A DNA stretch of 64,000 bases from Orbus sasakiae (lineage in GTDB: Bacteria > Pseudomonadota > Gammaproteobacteria > Enterobacterales > Orbaceae): assembly GCF_039542345.1 (NCBI RefSeq), contig NZ_BAABHY010000001.1:682001-746000 (forward strand), written 5' to 3'. Shown piece after piece: positions 53,880-63,642 of the stretch. How positions within the stretch are numbered: position 1 is the stretch's first letter; each line of letters begins with the position of its first letter. Below the pieces are notes generated by a model, which saw only the letters and a program-made list of their open reading frames with translations, was not told the DNA's origin and did no database searches. Both the position numbers and the translations under genes were made by a program.

Positions 53880-53911
53880 AAAAAAGGTAAGTCAACTGAC
53901 TTGCCTTTTTT
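53880..53911 (+). terminator. gpmA terminator, copy B
   Basis: AAAAAAGGTAAGTCA with TGACTTGCCTTTTTT, the same stem as at 52655. It now serves the orphan gene. Confidence 0.88.
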
Positions 53912-54158
53912 ATGGATTCGAACTTTACTCTTTCCCTATCATGTATTTAAATAACATTTAGACAGATCGATATAGCTATAATCTCATTACAAATGTAAAA
54001 CTATCCCTATTATTATCCAACAACTGACCTTTAAATAAAAAATGTGAATAAGTTCGCATAATTGCGGTTTTCTATTTGTCTACTGTCCGATTTTTATGTC
54101 ATATTAGCTGACACGATTCAGTTTGTAGTAAATATAAATATTTTATGGAGACGCAAAT

Positions 54159-55367
54159 ATGAAAGTAAAAACCATCTCATTGGCTGTGATCTTAAGTCTT
54201 GTTTCACTTAATAGTTATGCTAAAGAATTTGTTCTAACCGATAATGAAAATGCTATTTCAAAAGGAGATTGGTCATTAACTAATCAAGATTTGGGCGTCA
54301 AAAATAGTACATTTAAAATTCAAAATAACGTATTAAAAGGTGGTAAACAAGAGGGTAGCCAAGTTATCACCATTTCAAGTGGCAACTTTACGATAAAAGT
54401 GAGTCCAACGCGTGGTATGGGTATTTTATCGGTGGAAGGTGATGGTGTCCGTATGGGATGGGATTCACCCGTTGATGAAGTGGTTAATCCATCTAATATT
54501 ACGTTAGAAAGCCGCGGCGGCTTAGGTTGGCTTGATGGCTTTAATGAAATGATGGTACGTTGTGGATTTGAATGGACGGGACATCCCGTGACGGCTGATG
54601 GCATGATCTATACACTACATGGACGTGCGGGTAATACACCGGTCTCTAAACTGGTGATTGATATTGAAGACAAAGCGCCTTATACCATCACGGTGAAAGG
54701 GCTCATTAAAGAAAATACGTTTAAGAAAAGCCATCTCGAAACATGGGCAACACTCAGTTATGTACCGGGTCAAAAATCATTTACTGTGCATGATATTGTC
54801 ACAAATAAGGGTGACTATGTACGCGATTATCAAATTATTTATCACAGTAATTACGGTACGCCAATTTTAGAAGAGGGGGCGCAATTTATTGCTCCTGTTA
54901 AAGAAATTTCGCCGTTTAATGACTATGCTGTAGAAGGGTTACAAGATTGGCAAATGTATTTAGGGCCGACAAAAGATTTTGATGAGATGGTCTTTAATGT
55001 TTACCCTTATGCTGATGAGCAGGGCATGACTAAAGTCATGTTAGCCAATAAAGCGGGAGATATGGGTGCGGGTATTGAGTTTAATATCAATCAATTACCT
55101 GTTTTATCATTATGGAAAAATACCGATACACTTAAGCAAGGTTACGTAACAGGTCTTGAGCCAGGGACCAGTTTTGCATATCCAGTCACTATCGAAAGGG
55201 AACAAAAACGTGTCCGTCAATTAGAACCAGGACAAAGTGCTGAATTTAGCTTAACGTATCACCTTTTTACCGATAAAAAATCGGTAGATGATTTTAGCCA
55301 TAAAATTCAAGCTATTCAGGGGGATCGTTTAACAACAGTGATTGAAGAACCGATGGCTTATGAGTAA
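54159..55367 (+). CDS. Periplasmic DUF4432/aldose-1-epimerase-like protein
   Basis: 402 residues with a Sec signal peptide (MKVKTISLAVILSLVSLNSYA). The body reads as a galactose-mutarotase-type beta-sandwich of the DUF4432 family: SPTRGMGILSVEGDGVRMGWDSPV, SRGGLGWLDGFNEMMVRCGFEWTGHP, LHGRAGNTP and YHSNYGTPILEEGAQF. Members are annotated as aldose 1-epimerase family proteins. Most known relatives are cytoplasmic, so the signal peptide is of note. The substrate is unknown, probably a sugar or sugar acid. Single gene; TATGGAGA ribosome site. Confidence 0.82.
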   Translation: MKVKTISLAVILSLVSLNSYAKEFVLTDNENAISKGDWSLTNQDLGVKNSTFKIQNNVLKGGKQEGSQVITISSGNFTIKVSPTRGMGILSVEGDGVRMGWDSPVDEVVNPSNITLESRGGLGWLDGFNEMMVRCGFEWTGHPVTADGMIYTLHGRAGNTPVSKLVIDIEDKAPYTITVKGLIKENTFKKSHLETWATLSYVPGQKSFTVHDIVTNKGDYVRDYQIIYHSNYGTPILEEGAQFIAPVKEISPFNDYAVEGLQDWQMYLGPTKDFDEMVFNVYPYADEQGMTKVMLANKAGDMGAGIEFNINQLPVLSLWKNTDTLKQGYVTGLEPGTSFAYPVTIEREQKRVRQLEPGQSAEFSLTYHLFTDKKSVDDFSHKIQAIQGDRLTTVIEEPMAYE

Positions 55368-55490
55368 TCAACGTTGTGAAATCACTATGTCGTCGCCAGT
55401 CTAAATGACTGGCGTGATTCTATTGACTTATAGCATTTTAAGCTGGAACTAAATCTTGTATAATAAAATAAATTTTTTATAGATCTCAAG

Positions 55491-56456
55491 ATGAATAGTT
55501 CACCGAATAAAATGATTAAAATCGCGTTACATCCTAGAAATCGTCATCGTAATGGTTATGACTTTGTTAAATTAATGCAATGTTTGCCTGAGTTGGTTAA
55601 CTATGTGAAGCAAAATCAATATGGTCAATTATCAATTGATTTTGCTGATCCTATTGCGGTCAAGACATTAAATAAAGCCTTGTTAATCTGTTTTTACCAA
55701 TTACATTTTTGGGATATTCCTAATGATTTTTTATGCCCACCAGTACCAGGCCGTGTTGATTATATTCATTATTTAGCGGATTTATTAGCATCGGATAATC
55801 ACTCAAACATTCCGCAAGGAAAACACATTCGAGTCCTTGATATTGGTGTAGGTGCTAATGCAATATACCCCATTGTTGGTCATGCTGAATACGGTTGGTC
55901 ATTTGTTGGCAGTGATGTCAATCCGACTGCGATCAAAATAGCGACGATGATTGCCACGTCAAATTCCGGCCTAAAAAGTGCTTTGCATTGCCGATTACAA
56001 CGTCATCAAAATGCCATTTTTAGTCAGATTATTAAACCTAATGAACAGTATGCCTTAACGATTTGTAATCCACCGTTTTACCGTTCATTAGAAGAAGCTA
56101 ATGCGAATACCACGAAAAAAATCAGTAATTTACAAAAGTCTAAACCGATTGAAAAACAACCCGTTCGTAATTTTGGTGGGCATTCGACCGAATTGTGGTG
56201 TGAAGGTGGTGAGGCTACTTTTATTAGCAATATGATCACAGAAAGTCAGTCATATCAATCACAATGTGTTTGGTTTAGTTCATTGGTGTCTAAAAAAGAG
56301 ACATTAGCCGTTTTAAGCGAAAAGCTCAAAAACGTCGCTGCTTTAGATGTTAAAATTATTCCCATGGCACAAGGTCAGAAAGTCAGTCGTTTTATTGCTT
56401 GGACATTTTTAACGTCTGAACAACGTCAGCACTTTTTTGAACAACTCAAACATTAG
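55491..56456 (+). CDS. rlmF: 23S rRNA (adenine(1618)-N6)-methyltransferase RlmF
   Basis: 321 residues. The N-terminal motif LHPRNRHRNGYDF is diagnostic of RlmF (YbiN). The SAM site is LDIGVGANAIYPIVG, the catalytic motif is ICNPPFYRS and the C-terminal NFGGHSTELWCEGGE is conserved. It methylates A1618 of 23S rRNA. Single gene. Confidence 0.95.
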   Translation: MNSSPNKMIKIALHPRNRHRNGYDFVKLMQCLPELVNYVKQNQYGQLSIDFADPIAVKTLNKALLICFYQLHFWDIPNDFLCPPVPGRVDYIHYLADLLASDNHSNIPQGKHIRVLDIGVGANAIYPIVGHAEYGWSFVGSDVNPTAIKIATMIATSNSGLKSALHCRLQRHQNAIFSQIIKPNEQYALTICNPPFYRSLEEANANTTKKISNLQKSKPIEKQPVRNFGGHSTELWCEGGEATFISNMITESQSYQSQCVWFSSLVSKKETLAVLSEKLKNVAALDVKIIPMAQGQKVSRFIAWTFLTSEQRQHFFEQLKH

Positions 56457-56621
56457 TGTTACCCAGAGTCATTACTCAAAAATAACCTAAATTTTTTATG
56501 TTTAATGCTGGATATTGCTTCTTTTAAGATTCAATTAATAACCTAATCCATTATTAGATATCACCTCTCTGACGAATGTTTCAGGTTTGATCATGCTAAA
56601 TGAAATGCAACATGAAATTTC

Positions 56622-56650
56622 TTTCATTTATTTTTCATTTTTGTTTCATT
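56622..56650 (+). promoter_or_regulatory. Three TTTCATT repeats at 11-bp spacing in the macA promoter
   Basis: TTTCATT at 56622, 56633 and 56644, an exact 11-base period, directly ahead of a TATAGT -10 box at 56660. OmpR/PhoB-type regulators bind such repeats on one face of DNA. A regulator of this type is encoded in the convergent pair after this operon. Confidence 0.65.
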
Positions 56651-56705
56651 TCACCTTGTTATAGTGCGCCTTAAGTTACTAGGACCTTACATTAAAGGAT
56701 AACAA

Positions 56706-57875
56706 ATGAAGCATTTAAAATTAATTCTTGTATTCGCTGTCGTGGCTATCGGTGTCGCGAGCTATTTTTTATTTTTCCAAAAAACGGAACAAATTAGCTA
56801 CCTGACAATTAATGCAACGCGGGGCAATATTAGCCAAGAAGTGAATGCAACAGGTGAAGTTGGCGCGATTAAATTAGTGACTATTGGGGCACAGGTTTCA
56901 GGCCAAATCGATACGTTGAATGTCAAATTAGGTCAACACGTCAAAAAAGGTGATCTGATTGCGCAGATAAATTCCACAACTCAGCAAAATAATTATGATA
57001 TTGAAAAAGCAAAGCTAACCAGTTATCAAGCTCAATTAGAAGCTGCGAAGATACAATTAACCACTTCACAATCTCAATATGAACGAGAACAAAAGCTTTA
57101 TACACAAAAGGCAACCTCTAAAGCGAGTCTTGAAGAAGCAGAAAGCACCTTTGCAAGTGCTAAATCGGCTGTTGCCGAGTTAGAATCACAAATCATTCAA
57201 ACTCAAATTGCGGTTAATACTGCTGAAGTCAATTTAGGTTATACAAAGATTGTCTCTTCATTAGATGGTACGGTTGTGTCAGTACCCGTAGAACAGGGGC
57301 AAACATTAAATGCCGCAACATCTACGCCAACAATTGTACAGATTGCTGATTTAAGTAATATGGAAATACTGATGGAAATCTCTGAAGGCGATATTACTAA
57401 AGTTGCAGAAGGAATGACCGTGACTTATTCCGTCCTTTCTGATCCTGATACTGAATTCACGACAACACTAAAATCACTTGATCCCGCATTAACAACACTC
57501 ACCAATGGAAGTTATGAACAAGGTTCAAGTACTGACGCAGCCATTTACTATTATGGACGTTTAGAAGTACCGAATGCGCAAGGAAAATTACATATCGGTA
57601 TGACAACCCAAAATGTGATCAAAATTGCGCATGCACAAAATGTTCTGGTGATTCCTGCAACAGCTGTCCACAAACGGGATAATTCTGAATATGTTAATGT
57701 GCTGAACGAGAATAATCAACAAGTTGAAAAAATTATCACGACCGGATTGTCTGACAGTATAAATATTGAAATCAGTAGTGGCCTGAGTGAAGGTGATAAA
57801 GTAATACTGTCTAATATGAGTGCACAAGATATTAGTAATTCAGTGGGAAGTTCATCTAAACCACGCATGATGTAA
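56706..57875 (+). CDS. macA: Macrolide-efflux-type periplasmic adaptor MacA
   Basis: 389 residues. N-terminal membrane anchor (about 5-24), lipoyl-like domain (GAQVSGQIDTLNVKLGQHVKKGDLIAQI), a helical hairpin (about 95-165), second lipoyl half (VVSVPVEQGQTLNAA) and beta-barrel/membrane-proximal domains. AAAGGA ribosome site. It links MacB to an outer-membrane factor and stimulates the ATPase. First gene of a three-gene operon. Confidence 0.93.
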   Translation: MKHLKLILVFAVVAIGVASYFLFFQKTEQISYLTINATRGNISQEVNATGEVGAIKLVTIGAQVSGQIDTLNVKLGQHVKKGDLIAQINSTTQQNNYDIEKAKLTSYQAQLEAAKIQLTTSQSQYEREQKLYTQKATSKASLEEAESTFASAKSAVAELESQIIQTQIAVNTAEVNLGYTKIVSSLDGTVVSVPVEQGQTLNAATSTPTIVQIADLSNMEILMEISEGDITKVAEGMTVTYSVLSDPDTEFTTTLKSLDPALTTLTNGSYEQGSSTDAAIYYYGRLEVPNAQGKLHIGMTTQNVIKIAHAQNVLVIPATAVHKRDNSEYVNVLNENNQQVEKIITTGLSDSINIEISSGLSEGDKVILSNMSAQDISNSVGSSSKPRMM

Positions 57876-57948
57876 TACGGCTGCTTGTTAACAACTGCGT
57901 CAATAAGCTGTTTAGCAAATAACACTGAATATGTAATAGGAATATATT

Positions 57949-59889
57949 ATGGATATTATCAAAATTAGTCAGTTAAACCGTTGTTTTGGTTCTAATGAGA
58001 ACCAGGTTTATGCACTTAAAGATGTGGATCTAACCATTAAGAAAGGTGACTTTGTTGCTATTATTGGTCAGTCAGGCTCAGGGAAATCAACCCTAATGAA
58101 CATTATCGGATGTCTTGATACACCGACTTCGGGATCATACCAGATTAATGGTGTTGAAACCAATCAAATGGATGATAATCAATTGGCAGACTTACGTTGT
58201 CGTACCTTTGGTTTTATTTTTCAACGCTATAATTTATTAAATAATTTAAGTGCACTTGAAAATGTGGCATTACCGTCCATTTATAGTGGGATGGATGTCA
58301 CAGCAAGACGCGCTAGGGCAAAAGAACTGTTAACTGATTTAGGATTGAGCCATAAGCTACAAAATAAACCGAATGAACTTTCAGGAGGTCAACAGCAGCG
58401 TGTTTCGATTGCTCGCGCCTTAATGAACGGTGGCGAAATTATTCTTGCAGATGAACCTACGGGCGCCCTTGACTCAAAAAGTGGTAAAAATGTGATGGAT
58501 ATTATTCTCGAACTCCATCGTAAAGGGCATACCATCATTTTAGTTACCCATGATAAGCATGTTGCCGAACACGCTAGCCGTGTCATTGAAATTAAAGATG
58601 GACAAATTATTGCTGATTCTCGCAATAATGATGAGCTTTATCCGACTCAACAAGCATCTAAAACGGCTAAAAAGGGGTGGTGGGCATATTATCAAGATAT
58701 GTTATTTGAATCATTTAAAATGTCAGTGCAAGCTATCTTTTCTCATAAAATGCGTTCGTTACTGACAATGCTGGGTATCATTATTGGTATTGCATCGGTT
58801 GTCTGTGTTGTGGCTTTAGGGCGTGGATCATCAGAAACCATTATGGCAAATATTAATTCAATGGGAACCAATACAATCAGTATCATACCTGGTAAAAATT
58901 TTGGTGATCGAAATGCGGATAAAATAAAAACGTTAACGGTTGACGATGCGCAGTTTTTATCTCAGCAAAATTATATTGCCAGTACAACGCCAAATAGTTC
59001 AAGTAGTGGCACTCTACTGTATCGTAATCAATCTGTAACAGCACAGCTCAATGGTGTTGGCGATCAATATTTTGATGTTAAAGGGATTAACATTGAACAG
59101 GGGCGGCAGCTATCGTCAACGGATATCAAAGATAATGCAGCTGTTGTTGTTATTGATCAAAATGTTAAAAATACCTTCTTTTCTGACGGCGATAATCCTA
59201 TCGGTAAGATACTTATTTTTAACAAAAAGCCATTAAAAATCATTGGTGTCGCTGAAAAAATAAACAATATGGGGATGTCTGAAAACTTAACGATGTGGTC
59301 ACCCTATACGACGGTCATGAATAAAGTGACAGGGGCCAAAAATATTAGTTCGATAACCGTAAAGGTTGCGGATAATGTCAGTTCACAAGTCGCTGAAAAT
59401 AATATTACGGCTTTATTAACCTCTCGGCATGGTAGTAAAGACTTTTTTACCATAAATAGCGACAGTATCAAACAAACCATAGAAAGTACAACAAGTACCA
59501 TGACACTCTTAATTTCGTGCATTGCTTTAATTTCTTTAATCGTCGGGGGAATCGGTGTGATGAATATTATGTTGGTGTCAGTCACAGAGCGAACAAAAGA
59601 AATTGGTTTACGTATGGCTATTGGTGCGAAACAAAGCAACATTATGCAACAATTTTTAATTGAAGCGGTTTTAATCTGTTCGATAGGCGGTATCGTAGGC
59701 ATTATGCTATCGGGTGTGATTGGTGTGATTTTTGACCTGTTTATGGGTAGCAGTATGCCGCTTTTATTTTCGACCCATGTCATGGTCATGGCAATTCTGT
59801 TTTCCATGTTTATTGGTATTGCTTTTGGATTTGTACCAGCCAAAAATGCCGCTAAACTAAATCCAATTGAAGCGTTAACACGGGAGTAA
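57949..59889 (+). CDS. macB: Macrolide export ATP-binding/permease protein MacB
   Basis: 646 residues. An N-terminal ABC ATPase (Walker A GQSGSGKST, signature LSGGQQQRVSIARAL, Walker B ILADEPTGALD, switch VTHD), then a membrane segment at about 270, a large periplasmic domain (about 295-520) and three C-terminal segments with the MacB end motif EIGLRMAIGAKQSNIMQQFLIEA and PAKNAAKLNPIEALTRE. A dimer works as a mechanotransmission pump for macrolides, toxins or peptides. A 227-codon antisense frame over its 3' end is not a gene. Confidence 0.95.
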   Translation: MDIIKISQLNRCFGSNENQVYALKDVDLTIKKGDFVAIIGQSGSGKSTLMNIIGCLDTPTSGSYQINGVETNQMDDNQLADLRCRTFGFIFQRYNLLNNLSALENVALPSIYSGMDVTARRARAKELLTDLGLSHKLQNKPNELSGGQQQRVSIARALMNGGEIILADEPTGALDSKSGKNVMDIILELHRKGHTIILVTHDKHVAEHASRVIEIKDGQIIADSRNNDELYPTQQASKTAKKGWWAYYQDMLFESFKMSVQAIFSHKMRSLLTMLGIIIGIASVVCVVALGRGSSETIMANINSMGTNTISIIPGKNFGDRNADKIKTLTVDDAQFLSQQNYIASTTPNSSSSGTLLYRNQSVTAQLNGVGDQYFDVKGINIEQGRQLSSTDIKDNAAVVVIDQNVKNTFFSDGDNPIGKILIFNKKPLKIIGVAEKINNMGMSENLTMWSPYTTVMNKVTGAKNISSITVKVADNVSSQVAENNITALLTSRHGSKDFFTINSDSIKQTIESTTSTMTLLISCIALISLIVGGIGVMNIMLVSVTERTKEIGLRMAIGAKQSNIMQQFLIEAVLICSIGGIVGIMLSGVIGVIFDLFMGSSMPLLFSTHVMVMAILFSMFIGIAFGFVPAKNAAKLNPIEALTRE

Positions 59890-59893
59890 TATA

Positions 59894-61279
59894 ATGAAAA
59901 AATTAACAAAAAGCGTGTTACCGCTATTAATTTCGTTGGTAATTTGCAGTTGTACGAGCGTTGAATATAAAGATGCATCGTTATCATCTCAGCTGAATTA
60001 TTCCTCCTCTGTGAGTAGCCAATACCGTGTTGATAATCAATGGTGGAGCGCTTATCAGGATCAACAACTTAATCAATTGGTTGATATGGCGTTAGCGAAT
60101 AATGTTGATTTAGCCCAAAGTGCTTTAACGATGCAAAAAGCAATGTATCAAGCTAATTTAAGTGAGCTTGATCTTTACCCCACATTATCGGGTGATGTGG
60201 GGGCTTCAGCTAGTCGTAATACGTATGAGCATGATAGTTTTAGTCAGAACCGCAGCTTTTCAGGTGAGTTAAGTTTGAGTTATGAAGTTGATTTATGGCG
60301 TAAGCTTAGCGATAGTGCTCAGGCGGATAAATTTGAGTATCAAGCGACCTATTTTGATAAAGAAAATACACGTCTGACATTAATTAATAGCGTGATTGAT
60401 GTTTATTTTAATTTAGCTTATCTGAATAATGCCGTTAACGTTACGCAAAATAGTTTAAATAATTATCAACAGATGCAAGACGTGATTGCGGCAAAATATC
60501 AAAATGGCAAAACCGATGAGTTAGATTTGTTACAAGTGAAACAGACCATTAAAACGGATGAAAATTCATTATTAACGTATCAAACACAAATTAAAGATAA
60601 CGAACAGGTATTACGTAATTTACTCAATTTACCACCAAGTGCTGAATTAAATATTCATTATCCCGATATGTTGACGGTGAAAAAATTAACCGTTGATTTA
60701 GATGTGCCATTATCCGTGCTGGCTAATCGACCCGATTTAAAAGCCAGTGAATTACGTTTGCAAGAAGCATTTAAAGATCTTGAAGCACAAAATAAAGCGT
60801 GGTATCCATCAATTACCCTGAAAACGGCATTAAGTTCATCTGATAGTCAAGCGAGTAGTGCATTAGACTTCCCTGTTTTATTAGGTAGCGTATCGATCAA
60901 TTTACCCTTTTTAAGTTGGAATACGGTAAAAAATAATATTAATATTGCTAAAACTGATTATGAAAGCCGTCGTCTTGATTTTGCGAGTGATATTAATACG
61001 GCACTGAACGAAGTTGCTTATTACTATGCTGCTTATGTCAACAATCAGGCGATATTAGGGAATACGCAAGTTAAATACCAAGCAGATTTAGCAGTATTAA
61101 AAATTTATGATGATCGTTATCGTACTGGTAAAGTCGAGTTTAAAGATTTATTGGATAATATCAATACGGTCAATACATCAAAATTAAGCTTATTAGATGA
61201 AAGTTACCAGCTAATTAAGTATGAAAATATGATATTTAAAGCAATGGCCGGTCGCTATCAGTCAATCCATCAAAGCTGA
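59894..61279 (+). CDS. Outer-membrane efflux lipoprotein (TolC/NodT family)
   Basis: 461 residues with a lipoprotein signal (ISLVICSC, lipid Cys about residue 20). The helical-barrel protein has the two-fold repeat of the family: YRVDNQWWSAYQDQQLNQLVDMALANNVDLAQS in the first half, and LANRPDLKASELRLQEAFKDLEAQNKAWYPSITL in the second. It completes a tripartite pump with MacA and MacB, avoiding dependence on TolC. The ATG follows macB by 4 bases. Confidence 0.92.
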   Translation: MKKLTKSVLPLLISLVICSCTSVEYKDASLSSQLNYSSSVSSQYRVDNQWWSAYQDQQLNQLVDMALANNVDLAQSALTMQKAMYQANLSELDLYPTLSGDVGASASRNTYEHDSFSQNRSFSGELSLSYEVDLWRKLSDSAQADKFEYQATYFDKENTRLTLINSVIDVYFNLAYLNNAVNVTQNSLNNYQQMQDVIAAKYQNGKTDELDLLQVKQTIKTDENSLLTYQTQIKDNEQVLRNLLNLPPSAELNIHYPDMLTVKKLTVDLDVPLSVLANRPDLKASELRLQEAFKDLEAQNKAWYPSITLKTALSSSDSQASSALDFPVLLGSVSINLPFLSWNTVKNNINIAKTDYESRRLDFASDINTALNEVAYYYAAYVNNQAILGNTQVKYQADLAVLKIYDDRYRTGKVEFKDLLDNINTVNTSKLSLLDESYQLIKYENMIFKAMAGRYQSIHQS

Positions 61280-61307
61280 TGAAAGATGTTAAACCGGTAT
61301 CGCAAAT

Positions 61308-61328
61308 AATGGGTCTTTATGACCCATT
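61308..61328. terminator. Hairpin between the efflux operon and the sensor kinase gene
   Basis: AATGGGTC and GACCCATT around TTTAT. It is between convergent genes and abuts the kinase stop codon. T tail is short. Confidence 0.6.
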
Positions 61329-62686
61329 TAACTTGATAGCGGTAGCGTGATTTTAAAACAAGTGCCTTTGCCAACATGGCTGTCAACGGAAATATTGCCC
61401 TTGTGTAATTTGATAATAAAATCAACAAATGAAAGGCCAAGCCCTGAACCTGCCTGCGATCGGGATTTATCCACACGATAAAAACGATTAAAAATAAACG
61501 GTAATTGGTCACTATCAATACCAATGCCATCATCGACCACTAAAATCACTGCCTGATGATGTGTCAGGTCACGATAAACTGATAAGTTCACATGCCCACC
61601 GACACGACCATATTGCACTGCGTTATCAAGCAAATTCGTTATCATCCGAGTAAACAACATTAAATCAATATTGGCAATCACATTATGTTCAGCATCGGCT
61701 TTAATGGTGATTTGCTTTTCCTGAGCACGCATTGAGCGTTCCTCAACAATATCAGTAATAATATTGCTAATATCCAGTTGCTCAAGTTCCATTGCTTGAG
61801 CTTGTTCATGACCACGCGCCAAGGTGAGTAGCTGTGATAGCATTTGCTGCATTTGTTGACTTTTATTAACAATGAGTTCAAGTGTTTGTGTACATGTTTC
61901 AAGATCATGACTTTGAATAGCATATTCAGCATTGGTAATAATGACGGCAAGTGGCGTGCGTATTTCATGTGAGGCATCGGAGCTAAATTGCTGTTCACGC
62001 TCAATCACATTTTGTACATTATCTGCCATGTGATTAAATTCATTTAGCAGTTCACCCAATTCATCTTTAGCGGTAACGAGTTCAATGCGTTTGTTCAGAT
62101 TACCATCGCCAATTTCCTTAGCTATTTTAGCAATATTTTTAATTGGCTTTAGGGCCCAGCGAGTAATAAAAAAGCCACCAAGTGCTGATAATAATAGACT
62201 TGGAATGATTGCGATAATACCACGTTGCTGCATTTCTTGTAGTAGCTGAAAGGTTGATGTGATATCGATCAGTGAGCGCGTGACACCGATTTTTTGACCG
62301 TTTTGATAAACGGCACTATCAAAGCAGGCCCAATTTTGACCATCATGTTCGACCATTCTGATTTGATCGATTTCTTGAGGCAAATCAACCATCCACTCTT
62401 CATATTGCCCATGAGTAATCTCATTTTGATTGTTGAAAAAAATAAAATTAAAATCTTTTGGTGCTAATTTTTCATCTTTGTCAAAGCGGCCTAAACGATC
62501 ATGATTATTCAGTGCGATAAAGCGTTCAGATAAAATATGTGCGCCTTTGCGCATACCATCTTCATGCTGTTTGATCAAAATGTGGCGAGTTGCATTATAA
62601 GAGCCAGCCACACCAAGATATAGAAAGATCATTAGCATGGCGGTATACCACAATGTAATCCGTGTCCGGATACTCATTTTTTTCAT
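61328..62686 (-). CDS. Two-component sensor histidine kinase
   Basis: 452 residues. Two membrane segments (about 10-29 and 156-176) bracket a periplasmic sensor region of about 125 residues. HAMP follows (RWALKPIKNIAKIAKEIGDGNL), the phosphorylated histidine is His240 in SSDASHEIRTPLAV, then the N-box NLLDNAVQYG and the G-box VDDGIGIDSDQLPFIFNRFYRVD plus GSGLGLSFV. It is an OmpR-partner kinase. Its start overlaps the regulator stop (ATGA), and it is convergent to the macA operon, which it may regulate. Confidence 0.94.
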   Translation of the reverse strand: MKKMSIRTRITLWYTAMLMIFLYLGVAGSYNATRHILIKQHEDGMRKGAHILSERFIALNNHDRLGRFDKDEKLAPKDFNFIFFNNQNEITHGQYEEWMVDLPQEIDQIRMVEHDGQNWACFDSAVYQNGQKIGVTRSLIDITSTFQLLQEMQQRGIIAIIPSLLLSALGGFFITRWALKPIKNIAKIAKEIGDGNLNKRIELVTAKDELGELLNEFNHMADNVQNVIEREQQFSSDASHEIRTPLAVIITNAEYAIQSHDLETCTQTLELIVNKSQQMQQMLSQLLTLARGHEQAQAMELEQLDISNIITDIVEERSMRAQEKQITIKADAEHNVIANIDLMLFTRMITNLLDNAVQYGRVGGHVNLSVYRDLTHHQAVILVVDDGIGIDSDQLPFIFNRFYRVDKSRSQAGSGLGLSFVDFIIKLHKGNISVDSHVGKGTCFKITLPLSS

Positions 62687-63357
62687 TCTGTTTCTCTCAA
62701 CACATAGCCAACCCCACGTACAGTGTGTAATAGCTTGGTATCAAAGTCATTGTCAATTTTTCGTCTTAGGTAACCAATATAAACATCGATCACATTTGAA
62801 TCATTATCATAATCAAAATTCCACACATGATCGATAATTTGACCGCGAGTGAGTACACGATTCGCATTACGCATAAAATATTCTAAAATATGAAACCCTT
62901 TAGCTGATAGCTCAATTGTTTTACCTTGGCGAGTCACTTGACGAGTCGTCGTATCAAGTGTGAGGTCAGCACAATGTAATAATGTACTTTTTTGTTCTGT
63001 ATTACGTCGTAATAAAGCTCGTATCCGTGCTGATAGTTCATCGTAAACAAAAGGTTTAACCAAATAATCGTCTGCACCGGCATCAAGGCCAATGACTTTA
63101 TCACCAATGCCATCTTTAGCCGTTAATAATAAAACAGGGGTACTATTATGTTTTTGTCGCATTTGACGTAAAACAGTCAGACCATCTTGTATCGGCAGCA
63201 TGATATCCATGACGATGCAATCGTAGTCGCACATAGCAATATAACCAAGCGCTTCTTCCCCATCTGAGGCCATGTCGACGCTATAACCTTCTTGGGATAG
63301 TCTTTTAGATAGTACGGTTAAAATTGATTTTTCATCTTCAACAATCAGTATTCGCAT
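62683..63357 (-). CDS. OmpR/PhoB-family response regulator
   Basis: 224 residues. Receiver domain with acidic pocket VEDE, phospho-acceptor Asp51 (VMDIMLP), LTAKDG and LVKPF, then a winged-helix DNA-binding domain (LSAKGFHILEYFMRNANRVLTRGQIIDHVW... VIDVYIGYLRRKID). The first gene of a two-gene operon with the kinase. The nearest plausible target is the TTTCATT repeat array upstream of macA. Confidence 0.95.
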   Translation of the reverse strand: MRILIVEDEKSILTVLSKRLSQEGYSVDMASDGEEALGYIAMCDYDCIVMDIMLPIQDGLTVLRQMRQKHNSTPVLLLTAKDGIGDKVIGLDAGADDYLVKPFVYDELSARIRALLRRNTEQKSTLLHCADLTLDTTTRQVTRQGKTIELSAKGFHILEYFMRNANRVLTRGQIIDHVWNFDYDNDSNVIDVYIGYLRRKIDNDFDTKLLHTVRGVGYVLRETE

Positions 63358-63642
63358 AATGAACTCTTACTTAAATTTATTTTAATATCGTTAATACAGC
63401 AATCCTTGATTTTTGACACAACAATATAAAGCGTTTTAATTCAAACTTATCAAACAATCTATCGACTTAATATTGATAAAATATCATGTTATCCGATTGA
63501 ATCAAATGATTATGTTAGGCCAATTATTGATGACTCATCATGATTGTGAAACATGATTTACCTTACCCATAATATGATGGGTAAAGTATAACAAAAATAC
63601 AGTAGACAGAATGTTACTTTCACACGTTAAATAAACAAAAAA
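63358..63642. other. Intergenic region between response regulator and mutS
   Basis: About 285 AT-rich bases with no supported gene. A short imperfect repeat around 63547-63585 (CATGATTGTGAAACATGATT, then CCCATAATATGATGGG) may be the end of the mutS transcript. Confidence 0.4.

Larger units (their letters stand above)
53780..54035 (+). repeat. Direct repeat copy B of the gpmA 3' end and downstream sequence
   Basis: See copy A. The first 75 bases are a piece of gpmA without a start; the rest is terminator and non-coding sequence. The promoter of the next gene begins after it. Confidence 0.85.

Noticed and set aside
59304..59987. 227-codon antisense frame over the end of macB
   Set aside because: The macB frame on the other strand is strongly conserved; long antisense frames arise from codon bias.
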